A stretch of DNA of 63,101 bases, taken from assembly GCF_000738775.1 (NCBI RefSeq), contig NZ_JPOC01000014.1, positions 1-63,101 on the forward strand, read 5' to 3'. This DNA is from Prescottella defluvii. GTDB taxonomy: Bacteria > Actinomycetota > Actinomycetes > Mycobacteriales > Mycobacteriaceae. Made by a program: the position numbers and the translations under genes. Below are positions 1 to 9,800 of this stretch, in pieces (the first letter of the stretch is position 1; every line of letters starts with the position of its first letter). The notes beneath the pieces are model-generated. The model was not told the origin of the DNA. It did not search any database and saw nothing but the letters and a program-made list of their open reading frames with translations.

Positions 1-174
1 GCGAATCCCGGGATCAACGGCCCCTCCCCGCGGGAAGTCGGCGAGGGATTCGCCAAGGCCGCCAACGGGATCGGCCAGGGACTCGGTGCCGCCGCAACCG
101 GCATCGGGACCGGAGTGGGAGGCATAGTCGGGGCGGTCGTGGACCCGTTGACCGGCGTCCTGATCGGAAAGTAG
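1..174 (+). CDS. C-terminal fragment of a glycine-rich protein (5' end outside window)
   Basis: An open frame runs from the first base to a TAG at 172-174 and encodes 57 residues. The tail is rich in Gly and Ala with a hydrophobic stretch (GIGTGVGGIVGAVVDPLTG), resembling the Gly-rich membrane-like segment of the protein encoded at 5715-6344. The LuxR-type regulator gene starts only 3 bases after the stop, so the two are probably co-transcribed. In Mycobacterium tuberculosis the equivalent regulator gene (Rv0339c) lies beside iniBAC, whose IniB is also Gly-rich; a relation to IniB is only a guess because the N-terminus is missing. Confidence 0.55.
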   Translation, partial: ANPGINGPSPREVGEGFAKAANGIGQGLGAAATGIGTGVGGIVGAVVDPLTGVLIGK

Positions 175-177
175 CCG

Positions 178-2694
178 ATGCCGACCGCGCAAATCCTCGG
201 GCCGGCTCCGGACGAACTCGTCGAAGGCGTCCCCGGCGCCCGCGAATTCCTCGACGCCGTCGACGTCGCGACACCCGGTTGTGTCCTGCTCCGAGGCAAC
301 TCCGGCAGCGGGAAGTCCCTCCTGCTCGCGGCGGCGCGCGCACTACTGGACACCCCGGTCGGCGACGTCCACACCACCGTCGGATCATGCGACGACACCA
401 GCGGCCCTTTGATACTCGACGGGGCGCACCTCCTTTCCGACGACGAACGCACCGCCCTCGTCGAACTGGTTCGACGCCGCGACCGCACCATCGTCGTCGC
501 GACCGAACCGCGCCCCCACGACCCGACGCTGGGCCTGCTCGTCGCGGCGGCCCAGTCCCTCGGAACGGTGGTCGATCTGCGAGCGCTGACCGCGGACGAG
601 ATCGCCGAACGCGCCCACCGACTCGGTCATCCGCCGACCGCGACTCTCGCGTCGACGCTGCACGAATCCACCGGGGGCGTACTCGCGGGCATCGACGCCG
701 GACTGGCCGCCGCCGCGACCGCCCCCGGCGACGACGACGTCGTCCGCGCCGCAGCGGTCACGCACCTGCTGGCCGCGCTCCGCCACCTCGATGCCGAGAT
801 GCTGGCCGCTCTTGCGCTGTGCTCGTACGGTTCCGGTGTCGACGCGAGCGACATCAGCACCGCCCTCGACGTCGATCCGCACCGGGGACAGGAGCTTGCC
901 GACCGAATCCGGGCGAGTGCCTTCGCCACCCGGACCGGCTCCGTGTTGCCCTTCGCCCGCCCGCACATCGCCGTCGCCACCGGCACCAGCCGGGTGCGCG
1001 ACCTTCAACTCCGATTGCTCACCACGCGACTCGACGCCGGAACGCTCGACGCGGAGACGGCCCTGGCCCTCGTCGAATCCGGCCTGGAGGATCCGCGATT
1101 GGCCGAATTCGTCTGCGCCTGCGCGGATGCGGCAGAGCCGACGGCAGCGTCCGTCCTGTACACCGCCGCGGTGCGGGCCGGCGCCGACGCCGACCGACTC
1201 GCCGTCCGGCACTGCGAGGCCAGTGCACTGAGCGGAGACCTCGACACCGCGGAACGGATCGCGGACTCGCTACTGACCCGCACCGACTCCCTCGATCCCA
1301 CGGAACTCACTGCAGCCGTTCGAATTTCCGCCAGCGTGGCGGCCTGTCGGGGCGCGGTCGACCGGAGTGCCGATCTCTACGAATGGCTCGGACCGGCACG
1401 GGTCGGCGCCGACACCGCCGTCTCCGCGACGATGCTGCTCGCTGCCGGACGACCCGACGCTGCGGCCGCCGCCCTCGCCGTCGGACGCCAGGGACCGCCC
1501 ACGTCGGGGGCCGCCGGCATCGCCCTGGTCGCCGAGGGGCTCGCGCAGTCCATCGCGGGTTCCGGTGCGGTCGCGATGAACTCACTGACACGCGCGATGT
1601 CGCTGATGTCCACCAGCGCCCACACCCGTCTGCTGCCCGACAGCGCGACCGCCGTCACGGCACTGCTGTGCCTGCACTCCGGGGAGCTTGCGCACGCCGA
1701 ATCGGTACTCGGCCGCGCCCTCGAATCGGACCCGCCGGGCAGCGTCGCCCACCTCAGGCACCGCGTGCTGGCTGCCTGGACCGCGATGGTCGGCGGCGAT
1801 CTCGCAGGTGCCGCCGCGCTCGTCGACCCGCTGCCCACCGACCGGCCCCTGCCCCACCGGGAGGCCCTGTTCGTCCACGGACTCCGGGTGGGACTCGCCC
1901 GGCGAAACGGCGATCTCGGTGCGCTGCAACACCAGTGGTCACTGGCCCAGCCGGTCGTCGCGGGATACTCGGTGGACCTGTTCAGCCTTCTTCCGCTGGG
2001 CGAACTGTGGCTCGCTGCCGTGCGACTCGGCGACGAACCGCGGATCACCCACCTGGTCGAGCAGGCCCAGGAACTACTGGCCCGCCTCGGGGAGCCGGCC
2101 CTGTGGGGCGCGTCGCTGCACTGGTACGGCGTGCAGGCGGCGATCCTCGGCGAGAACCCGGCGAAGCTGATGCCACACGCACGGGCCCTCGCCGCGTCCG
2201 CCGAGGTGAGTTCGTATGCCGCGGGACTCGCGGCGGCAGGCCGGGTCTGGCTCCGGGTGCTCCGCGAGGAGGCGGATGCGTCGGAGGTCGAGGCCGCAGC
2301 GCGGGCACTCGACCGGATCGGGTTGCCGTGGGACGGCGCACGGCTCGCCGGCGAAGCCGCACTACGGGTCTCGGACACCCGCGGCGCGACGACGCTCCTG
2401 CAGGTGGCCCGGTCGCTCCGGGACGCAACGGCAACCCCGCCCGCCACCGGCGCCGAGCCGAGCACCCCCGATCCCGCCGCCGGGACGCTCACCGACCGTG
2501 AGGGGGACGTGGCCGAACTACTGCTGCTGGGACTGACCCATCGTGAGATCGGCGCCCGCCTGTACATCGCCCCCAAGACGGTGGAGCACCACGTGGCGCG
2601 GATCCGGAGACGGCTCGGGGCCCACTCCCGGTCGGAGTTGCTGTCGATGTTGCGGGCACTCGGCCACGGCGTGCCCGAGTCACCGGCATCGTGA
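178..2694 (+). CDS. LuxR-family (LAL-type) transcriptional regulator with P-loop ATPase domain, IniR-like
   Basis: This 838-aa protein has the layout of large ATP-binding LuxR regulators. A Walker A motif (GNSGSGKS) lies near residues 40-47, a long helical repeat-like middle follows, and a C-terminal LuxR helix-turn-helix begins at LTDREGDVAELLLLG and contains APKTVEHHVARIRRRL. Such proteins bind an inducer through the middle region and activate transcription with the C-terminal domain. The downstream order (Fe-S reductase, aspC-like aminotransferase) matches M. tuberculosis Rv0338c and Rv0337c, next to Rv0339c (iniR), which regulates the cell-wall-stress iniBAC operon. The family call is firm; IniR orthology rests on length and gene order. 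The start is the ATG 3 bases after the previous stop. Confidence 0.85.
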   Translation: MPTAQILGPAPDELVEGVPGAREFLDAVDVATPGCVLLRGNSGSGKSLLLAAARALLDTPVGDVHTTVGSCDDTSGPLILDGAHLLSDDERTALVELVRRRDRTIVVATEPRPHDPTLGLLVAAAQSLGTVVDLRALTADEIAERAHRLGHPPTATLASTLHESTGGVLAGIDAGLAAAATAPGDDDVVRAAAVTHLLAALRHLDAEMLAALALCSYGSGVDASDISTALDVDPHRGQELADRIRASAFATRTGSVLPFARPHIAVATGTSRVRDLQLRLLTTRLDAGTLDAETALALVESGLEDPRLAEFVCACADAAEPTAASVLYTAAVRAGADADRLAVRHCEASALSGDLDTAERIADSLLTRTDSLDPTELTAAVRISASVAACRGAVDRSADLYEWLGPARVGADTAVSATMLLAAGRPDAAAAALAVGRQGPPTSGAAGIALVAEGLAQSIAGSGAVAMNSLTRAMSLMSTSAHTRLLPDSATAVTALLCLHSGELAHAESVLGRALESDPPGSVAHLRHRVLAAWTAMVGGDLAGAAALVDPLPTDRPLPHREALFVHGLRVGLARRNGDLGALQHQWSLAQPVVAGYSVDLFSLLPLGELWLAAVRLGDEPRITHLVEQAQELLARLGEPALWGASLHWYGVQAAILGENPAKLMPHARALAASAEVSSYAAGLAAAGRVWLRVLREEADASEVEAAARALDRIGLPWDGARLAGEAALRVSDTRGATTLLQVARSLRDATATPPATGAEPSTPDPAAGTLTDREGDVAELLLLGLTHREIGARLYIAPKTVEHHVARIRRRLGAHSRSELLSMLRALGHGVPESPAS

Positions 2695-2777
2695 ACTTCG
2701 GGACTTTGTTCCCGGGCGCCCCCACCACTCCTTGCCCTATTGTTGGTGGCTGATCCCGAAGACCCCGAAGGAATTCA

Positions 2778-4157
2778 ATGCGTACCTCGCCGGCGCCGCG
2801 CGCCGCTGCCCGTTCGTTGGCCCGCCGCGTCGCCGTCGCAGGATCCTCTGCGCTACTTCTCCTCGGACCATTCACCGCGGCCGCACAGGCAGCCCCCGAT
2901 ACCGCCACCGCGTCGTCCGTGACGCAGTTGCCGGTCGATCAACTGCCCGCAGATCTGGTCGAGGCGATCACCCGAGACCTGAAGATCAGTCCGCAGGAGT
3001 ACCTGGACCGCGCCGCCCGCGCGCAGGAGCTCGGGTCGTATGCCGAGGGCTTCCGCGCCGAACGCCCCGACGACTTCGCCGGCGCCTGGATGGGACTCGA
3101 CGGCCATCCCGTCGTCGCCGTCACCACCACCGAAGCGGCACTGGTCGCGGCGCGCGACGGCTACCGCACGCACCTGGCGCCGGTCTCCGCGTCCGGCCTC
3201 GAAGCCTCCCTCGCCGACTTCAACCGGTGGGTCGCGGACCTGCCCCGGGAGATCGCGGCGCAGGTCGGTGCAGCGTCGATCGACGTCCTGAACAACCAGG
3301 TCGTCGTGGACATCGCGAACAGCCCCACCGGGCGTGCGCTCGACCTTCCGACCCACATCGCGAACGTCAAGGTCCAAATCCAGTCGTTGGGCCCCGTTCC
3401 CGTCGAACGCGCACCGATGGGCGGCGACACCTACGTGACATCGGCGGTACCCCTGGCCTCCGGCGGCGACAGCGAGATCGGCGTCTGTTCCTTCGGATTC
3501 AACGGTGTCGATCGCAACGGCACCGCAATCAACATCAGCGCCGGTCACTGCGACCCGGCCCCCGGTGCCGCCGCCGGCGTCTACCTGCCCAGCCGCGAGA
3601 ACATCGACAACAGCCTCGAGGTCGGGAAGTTCGCCCGGTCCGTGGTGGGGACTGCGAACGCGCTCGACTACTCCCTGATCCGCATCAACGACGCCGGCGT
3701 GCGTGCCGGACTCGACCGCCCGGTGGTCCGCGGCGCCGCCGGCAGCACCCTCACCGTGACCGGCACGGCCGTCCCGGTGGTGGGCGCACCGATCTGCAAG
3801 TCCGGGCAGACGTCGTCGTTCACGTGCGGTGTCGTCTCCGCCGACCGCGTCCAGGCCGAGTTGATGATGGGTGACGGCAGCAGTCGGATCGTGCGCGGTT
3901 TCGCAGGCACCGCCTGCACACTCGCCGGCGACAGCGGCGGAGCGATCGTCACCGGCACACTGGCACTGGGCATCACGAGCGGTTCCAACAGCAGTGAAGC
4001 CCCGAACTGCGCCGAAGCCAACCTCGTCCTCGCATTCGACGGCGGCACATCGAACCTCGGTATTCCGATTCGGAACGTGCTCGACGCGGCGGATGCGTCG
4101 TCGGGCGGCGGCCTCGGAGCGGGCCTGTCGGTGCGCACCGGCCCCGCCGGCGACTGA
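2778..4157 (+). CDS. Secreted S1-family serine protease, alpha-lytic/streptogrisin-like (copy 1)
   Basis: The 459-aa precursor begins with an Arg-rich signal peptide with a hydrophobic core and a likely AQA cleavage site near residue 38. Residues of about 40-210 form a pro-region resembling alpha-lytic protease propeptides. The catalytic triad of a chymotrypsin fold is visible: His257 in NISAGHCDP, Asp297 in ALDYSLI and Ser386 in AGDSGGAIVTG. It should be exported and mature by self-cleavage. The next gene is a paralog with the triad at nearly the same positions, which indicates tandem duplication. The short gap after the regulator gene (83 bp) leaves open whether it has its own promoter. Confidence 0.88.
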   Translation: MRTSPAPRAAARSLARRVAVAGSSALLLLGPFTAAAQAAPDTATASSVTQLPVDQLPADLVEAITRDLKISPQEYLDRAARAQELGSYAEGFRAERPDDFAGAWMGLDGHPVVAVTTTEAALVAARDGYRTHLAPVSASGLEASLADFNRWVADLPREIAAQVGAASIDVLNNQVVVDIANSPTGRALDLPTHIANVKVQIQSLGPVPVERAPMGGDTYVTSAVPLASGGDSEIGVCSFGFNGVDRNGTAINISAGHCDPAPGAAAGVYLPSRENIDNSLEVGKFARSVVGTANALDYSLIRINDAGVRAGLDRPVVRGAAGSTLTVTGTAVPVVGAPICKSGQTSSFTCGVVSADRVQAELMMGDGSSRIVRGFAGTACTLAGDSGGAIVTGTLALGITSGSNSSEAPNCAEANLVLAFDGGTSNLGIPIRNVLDAADASSGGGLGAGLSVRTGPAGD

Positions 4158-4311
4158 CGATCGACCCCCGAGAAATTACGTAGATCGGGTGGGCACGGCC
4201 GTACCGAACCCATATAGTCGTAGCGACTCGGGGGGCACTCGCTGACGCCGGGCGATCATCCCTGCGCACGTCTGGATCCAGGGCGCAGGGGCACACAATA
4301 GAAAGGCCCAC

Positions 4312-5640
4312 ATGCGAAGCTCGCTCGCACGTCGCGCCGCGGTGTTCGGTTCTACCGCGCTCCTCCTCCTCGGCCCCGCAACCGCGGCCGCCCAGGCCGA
4401 TCCAGCCGAATCGTCGTCCACCGCGGGCGTATCGGATCAGGCGGCGCACCTACCGATCGAACTCGTCGACGCCCTGCAGCGGGATCTGCAGCTCACACCG
4501 GAGCAGTATCTCGAACGGTCCGAACTCGGGCAGAAGCTCGCGGAGTTCGCCGCGCTCGCCCGCTACGAGTTCCCCGACACGTTCGCGGGCGCATGGATCG
4601 ACCCGTCCGGAACTCCGATCGTCGGGCTCGCCGGCGAGGGCCGCGACGCCGCGCGTGCCGCCGTCGAGCAGGCCGGGTTCACGAGCAAGGACGTCGAGCG
4701 CAGCGAGAACCGACTGCAGTCCGACCGCGCCGCCCTGAGCAAGTGGATCGACACGCTGCCCCGCGAGATCGCCGACCTGGTGCGCGGCATCACCGTCGAC
4801 ATCGCCGGCAACACCCTGGTGCTTCGCGCGGACGATGCCGCGGGCGACCTGTTCGACCTGCTGCCCCCGTTCCTGCAGGGCGCCGCCCGGATCGCCCTCG
4901 GCCCCGCCCTCGGGTCACTGCAGCCGGCGGCACCGGGCCCGGACGCCGCCCGGTATGCACCCGACGCCTTCCTCGGCGGGGATCCGTACGTCGCGGCCGG
5001 CGGTGGCCTCGGGCTGCGTTGCTCGCTCGGATTCAACGCGATCGACCGCAACGGCGCCCCCGTCAACATCAGCGCCGGACACTGCGACCCCAACGGCGGC
5101 TCCGCCGGAACGGCCGCCGCATCCAAGGCGTACGCGGCGGCAGGCAACGCGACCGGACCCATGATCGGAACGTTCGAGAAGACCCGCCTCGACGGACTCG
5201 ACTACTCGGTGATCCGCCCCACCGCCGAATCCGCGCAGCGGTTCGCGAACAACGGCGTGCGGGTTCCCGGAGCAGCACCGATCTCCGTCACCGGCACCGC
5301 CGATCCCGTCGTGGGCGCCCCCGTCTGCAAGGCCGGCAACACGTCGGGCTTCAACTGCGGCGTCGTCACCGCCGCCAACCAGAACGTCAAGGTCGGTGCC
5401 CGCGTGCTCGCCGGCGGATTCGCCACCAACCTCTGCGCCCTCCAGGGCGACAGCGGCGGCACCATCGTCACCGGCACCCTCGCCCTCGGCATCTCGAGCG
5501 CGTCGACCGTCGGCGACTTGGGCTTCTGCGAGGTCGCCGGCTTCGTCAGCTCCGTCATGGGCCAGACCCCGGAACTCTTCGCGACCCCGATCAACGCGAT
5601 CCTCCGCGACAACCCGGGCGTCCGCCTCCGGACGTCGTAG
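4312..5640 (+). CDS. Secreted S1-family serine protease, alpha-lytic/streptogrisin-like (copy 2)
   Basis: This is a 442-aa paralog of the preceding gene. It has a matching Arg-rich signal peptide (cleavage near AQA, about residue 29) and a pro-region. The triad is His257 (NISAGHCDP), Asp297 (LDYSVI) and Ser381 (QGDSGGTIVTG). Conserved Cys pairs (RCSLGF/GHCD, PVCK/FNCG, NLCA/GFCE) suggest disulfides, as expected for an extracellular enzyme. The 154-bp gap from copy 1 is AT-richer around 4190-4250 and may carry its own promoter. Transcription should stop at the long hairpin just after the TAG. Confidence 0.88.
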   Translation: MRSSLARRAAVFGSTALLLLGPATAAAQADPAESSSTAGVSDQAAHLPIELVDALQRDLQLTPEQYLERSELGQKLAEFAALARYEFPDTFAGAWIDPSGTPIVGLAGEGRDAARAAVEQAGFTSKDVERSENRLQSDRAALSKWIDTLPREIADLVRGITVDIAGNTLVLRADDAAGDLFDLLPPFLQGAARIALGPALGSLQPAAPGPDAARYAPDAFLGGDPYVAAGGGLGLRCSLGFNAIDRNGAPVNISAGHCDPNGGSAGTAAASKAYAAAGNATGPMIGTFEKTRLDGLDYSVIRPTAESAQRFANNGVRVPGAAPISVTGTADPVVGAPVCKAGNTSGFNCGVVTAANQNVKVGARVLAGGFATNLCALQGDSGGTIVTGTLALGISSASTVGDLGFCEVAGFVSSVMGQTPELFATPINAILRDNPGVRLRTS

Positions 5641-5645
5641 CCCGT

Positions 5646-5714
5646 CCGGACACACAGACGAAGGAGCCCACTTCCGCGAGGAAGTGGGCTCCTTCGTCTG
5701 TGCGCGCTGTCCGG
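5646..5714. terminator. Bidirectional intrinsic-type terminator hairpin
   Basis: A perfect 23-bp stem (5653-5675 with 5680-5702) closes a 4-base loop (gcga). A further 7-bp outer stem (5646-5652 with 5708-5714) is separated by a 5-base bulge. It lies exactly between two convergent genes ending at 5640 and 5715 and can serve both. Confidence 0.85.
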
Positions 5715-6344
5715 TCAGGCTGCGGGCGCCGGAGCCGGGTTCATCGTCTGGAACACCTGCCAGCCGTTGTAAGCGAGGACGGGACCGGCGGCGAGGATCG
5801 TGCCGACCACCGCGCCGGTACCGGCGCCGGCCGCGATGCCCGCGAAGCAGGCGGCTGGGCCGGTGGAGCCACCCCCGACGCATCCGATGAGAGCCCCGAC
5901 GATCGTCCCGATGAGGCTGCCGACGGTGACCGCCGAGTCGACGCCGTCGGCCAGCTTGTCGAGCATCGAGAGGTCGATCGGCAGCGGCGGGAGGGTCGGT
6001 CCCGCGACGTCCACCGGGGTGGCCTTCGCCGGATCGGTCTCGGGCGACAGCGTCAACTGCCGTCCCTCGATGACCGGGGCGATCGAGAACTCGCGGTCGC
6101 CGATGCGGTACGACAGCGGCAGCGTCTGCAGGACGGCGCCGGCGTCGTTCGTGATCTCGACGAACTGTCCGTTCGATGCCACCTGGAATCCCCCGGCGTC
6201 GAGGACGGTCACGACCGCGCCGCCGTCGATGTGGGCCGCGTACCCGATCGCCTCCTGCGCGGGCGCGGCGTACGACGTACCCGCACCGATCCCCATCGCG
6301 GCGATCACCAGGGCCGAGGTTGCGGCAAGCTTCGTGAACTTCAT
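5715..6344 (-). CDS. Secreted hypothetical protein with Gly-rich membrane-like C-terminal segment
   Basis: The 209-aa reading frame starts at the ATG at 6342-6344 (MKFTKLAATSALVIAAM), chosen over an upstream in-frame ATG because it gives a clean signal peptide with cleavage near SYAAPA. Residues of about 30-110 look like a small beta-rich domain. Residues of about 130-190 are a Gly/Ala-rich hydrophobic stretch with GxxxG spacing and two Cys (GALIGCVGGGSTG, AACFAGIAAG), as in pore- or membrane-associated tails. Secreted proteins of this architecture are common in Rhodococcus and Nocardia with no known function. It is a single-gene unit ending at the shared terminator. Confidence 0.7.
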   Translation of the reverse strand: MKFTKLAATSALVIAAMGIGAGTSYAAPAQEAIGYAAHIDGGAVVTVLDAGGFQVASNGQFVEITNDAGAVLQTLPLSYRIGDREFSIAPVIEGRQLTLSPETDPAKATPVDVAGPTLPPLPIDLSMLDKLADGVDSAVTVGSLIGTIVGALIGCVGGGSTGPAACFAGIAAGAGTGAVVGTILAAGPVLAYNGWQVFQTMNPAPAPAA

Positions 6345-6569
6345 AAGGCTGTCATATCCGTTTCTGTGACTGCCACGAGTGGCTCCCCGAGCGAATAGGA
6401 ATTCGAATCTGCGAATCGCTCCCAGCACACCCCACCTGGACAAACGGGCCGCGAGAAGGTCTCCGATCCGCGGCGAATCATAACCCGACAGAACGCGGAA
6501 TCGTCATAAATTCATTTCGAATAATTAATGAACAAACGTCCATATCGACCCCGGATCGAACTCCCCCGC

Positions 6570-6588
6570 GCATGTTAGGCCTACCTAC
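6570..6588. promoter_or_regulatory. Weak IdeR/DtxR iron-box-like sequence
   Basis: By eye, 13 of 19 positions agree with the IdeR consensus TTAGGTTAGGCTAACCTAA, with the centre ttaggc and the right half cctac best matched. It is between a secreted-protein gene and an Fe-S protein gene, so iron control is plausible, but a 13/19 match is below typical functional boxes. Confidence 0.2.
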
Positions 6589-6765
6589 ACGACGTGCGTC
6601 ACACCGGTACCGCATACCGTGATCCGAACCCAGCCTCGAACCACGCGGACCGGGCCCGCCGCACAGGCGCTTCGGACCAGACGGTCTGTGCAACTGCGAC
6701 GAATTTTGCGGGCGAAGATGCAGGAAGCGGCGCTTCGCGCTATGTTACCGATGAGTACTGCTCAC

Positions 6766-6785
6766 AAGTTACCGGCGGGTAACTT
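6766..6785. promoter_or_regulatory. 8-bp inverted repeat, candidate operator for the Fe-S reductase gene
   Basis: The arms aagttacc (6766-6773) and ggtaactt (6778-6785) are perfect complements around a 4-base spacer. A related half-site, gttaccgatgagta, sits about 25 bases upstream (from about 6744). The repeat is 69 bases before the ATG of the Fe-S gene, a normal operator position. The cognate regulator is unknown. Confidence 0.4.
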
Positions 6786-6854
6786 ATTGGGCGCTAGGAT
6801 CTGTGGGCTGACCCCTGGTGGCACGCGTGCTGCCCCGAAACGAAAGGCCTCGAC

Positions 6855-9800
6855 ATGAATGCCCTGACGATTACGTTGGGCACCGTCGGCGTGCTGCTGA
6901 GCCTGGTCTGTTGGGCCTCATTCCTGAGTGGGGCCTGGCGGATGGCGAAGACCGTCCAGATCGGTCAACCGGCGCCCGACCGCTGGCGCCCCTTCTTCCC
7001 GCGCTTCAAGCAGATGATCGTCGAGTTCATCGTGCACACCCGGATGCAGAAGTTCCGCACCGTGGGCTGGGCGCACTGGCTCGTCATGATCGGCTTCCTC
7101 GGCGGCTTCCTGCTGTGGTTCGAGGCCTACGGTCAGACTTTCGATCCGACGTTCCACTGGCCCCTGTTCGGCAACACCGCGGCATGGCACCTGTGGGACG
7201 AGATCCTGGGCATCGGCACCGTGGTCGGCATGCTGACGCTCATCGTCATCCGGCAGCTCAACCATCCGCGCATCCCTGACCGGCTCTCGCGTTTCGGTGG
7301 ATCGAAGTTCGGTCCCGCGTACTTCGTCGAGGTCATCGTTCTGCTCGAGGGCCTCGGCATGATCATGGTGAAGGCCGGCCGCATCGCGATGACCGGCCAC
7401 GCCAACCCGTGGACCGACTTCTTCACGATGCAGATCGCGAAGCTGCTGCCGTCGAGCGCCGTGATGGTCTCGATCTTCGCGTTCGTCAAGCTGATGACCG
7501 GCATGATCTGGCTGTACGTCGTCGGCCGCAACATCACGTGGGGTGTCGCATGGCACCGCTTCTCGGCTTTCCCGAACATCTACTTCAAGCGTGAGGACGA
7601 CGGCGACGTCGCCCTCGGCGCCGCGAAGCCCATGATGTCCAAGGGCCGCGCCCTCGACATGGAGAACGTCGACCCCGACACCGACACGCTCGGCGCCGGG
7701 CGGGTCGAGGACTTCTCGTGGAAGGGCTGGCTGGACTTCACGACGTGTACCGAGTGTGGTCGCTGCCAGAGCCAGTGCCCCGCATGGAACACCGGTAAGC
7801 CGCTGTCGCCGAAGCTGCTGATCATGTCGCTGCGCGACCACGGCTACGCCAAGGCCCCGTACCTGCTGGCCGGTGGCCGCAAGGACATGGGCGGCGACGA
7901 GGTCGGACTGGTCGACGCCGAGGGCAACGCCGACGAGGCCGCGCTCGCGAAGATTCCCGCGGCAGCACTCGCCGAGGCCGAGCGTCCGCTGGTCGGCGAA
8001 TCCGTCGAGGGCGAACTGGGCGGCATCATCGACCCCGAGACCCTGTGGTCGTGCACCACGTGTGGTGCATGCGTCGAGCAGTGCCCGGTGGACATCGAGC
8101 ACGTCGACCACATCATCGACATGCGCCGCTACCAGGTGCTCATCGAATCGGAGTTCCCGTCCGAGCTCGCGGGTCTGTTCAAGAACCTCGAGAACAAGGG
8201 CAACCCCTGGGGCCAGAACTCCAAGGACCGCCTCAACTGGATCAACGAGATGGACTTCGAGATCCCGGTCTACGGCCAGGACGCGGATTCCTTCGAGGAC
8301 TACGAGTACCTGTTCTGGGTCGGCTGCGCCGGCGCCTACGAGGACCGCGCGAAGAAGACCACCAAGGCCGTCGCGGAACTCCTCGCGACCGCGGGCGTGA
8401 AGTTCATGGTCCTCGGCGCCGACGAGACCTGCACCGGCGACTCGGCTCGCCGCGCCGGCAACGAGTTCCTGTTCCAGCAGCTCGCGATGCAGAACATCGA
8501 ACTGCTGAACACCGTCTTCGACGGCACCCCGGACAACAAGCGCAAGATCGTCGTCACGTGTGCGCACTGCTTCAACGCGCTCGGCAACGAGTACCCCCAG
8601 GTCGGTGGCGTCTACGAGGTGGTCCACCACACGCAGCTGCTCAACCGCCTGGTCCGCTCGAAGAAGCTGGTCCCGGTCGCCAAGCTCGAAGAGGACGTCA
8701 CCTACCACGACCCCTGCTACCTGGGCCGTCACAACAAGGTGTACGACGCTCCTCGCGAGCTGATGGAGGCGTCGGGCGCGACTCTCAAGGAGATGCCGCG
8801 ACACGGCGAGCGGTCCATGTGCTGTGGTGCCGGTGGCGCCCGCATGTGGATGGAGGAGCAGCTCGGCAAGCGCATCAACGTCGACCGCGTCGACGAGGCA
8901 CTGTCGACGTCGCCCAAGAAGATCGCGACGGGCTGCCCGTTCTGCCGCGTCATGCTCACCGACGGCGTCACCGCCCGACAGGAGCAGGGCCAGGGCGAGG
9001 GCGTCGAGGTCGTCGACGTCGCGCAGATGATGCTCGAGACCGTCACCCGTCTCGATCCCGCGCAGCTGACCGCGAACATCAAGGTCGAGCCGCGCGAGAA
9101 GGCTCCCGTCGCCGCTGCTCCGGTTGCCGAGGCTGCTCCGGTTGCCGAGGCCGCTCCTGCTGCCGCGGCCCCGGTTGCTGAGGCCGAGGCGGCTCCGGCT
9201 GCACCGGCTGCCGGCAAGGGCCTGCAGATGAAGGGCCTGGGCAAGGCTCCGGGTGCGAAGGCACCGGGCGGCAAGGGCCTCCAGATGAAGGGCGCCGCCA
9301 AGGCACCGGGCGCCCAGGCCGAGGCCGCTCCGGCCGCCGCGGCCGAAGCTCCCGCCGCCGAGGCGTCGGCAGCGCCGGTCGCCAAGCCCGGCGGACTGGG
9401 CATGAAGGGCGGTGCCAAGGCACCCGGCGGCAAGGGCCTCCAGATGAAGGGCGCCGCCAAGGCACCCGGCGCCAAGGCTCCGGCCGCACCGGCTACCGAG
9501 ACTCCCGCGGCTCCCGCTGCCGAGGCACCGGCGGCTCCCGCCGCACCGGCCGCCAAGCCCGGCGGACTCGCCATGAAGGGCGGCGCCAAGGCACCCGGCG
9601 GCAAGGGCCTCCAGATGAAGGGCGCCGCCAAGGCACCCGGCGCCAAGGCTCCGGCCGCGCCAGCTGCCGAGGCTCCCGCGGCACCGGCCGCGGAGGCACC
9701 GACTGCTCCGGCCGCTCCGGCCGCCGAGGCCAAGCCGGCACCGCAGGCGAAGCCGGGCGGACTGGGCTTCAAGTCCGGCGCGAAGGCACCGGGCGCCCGC

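Larger units (their letters stand above)
6345..6854. other. 510-bp divergent intergenic region with AT-rich patch
   Basis: No convincing gene is present. The stretch 6478-6545 is strikingly AT-rich for this genome and includes a 6-bp inverted repeat, ttcatt (6511-6516) and aatgaa (6527-6532). Further right are an IdeR-box-like sequence (6570-6588) and an 8-bp inverted repeat (6766-6785), listed separately. The region should hold the promoters of the leftward secreted-protein gene and the rightward Fe-S reductase gene. Confidence 0.5.
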
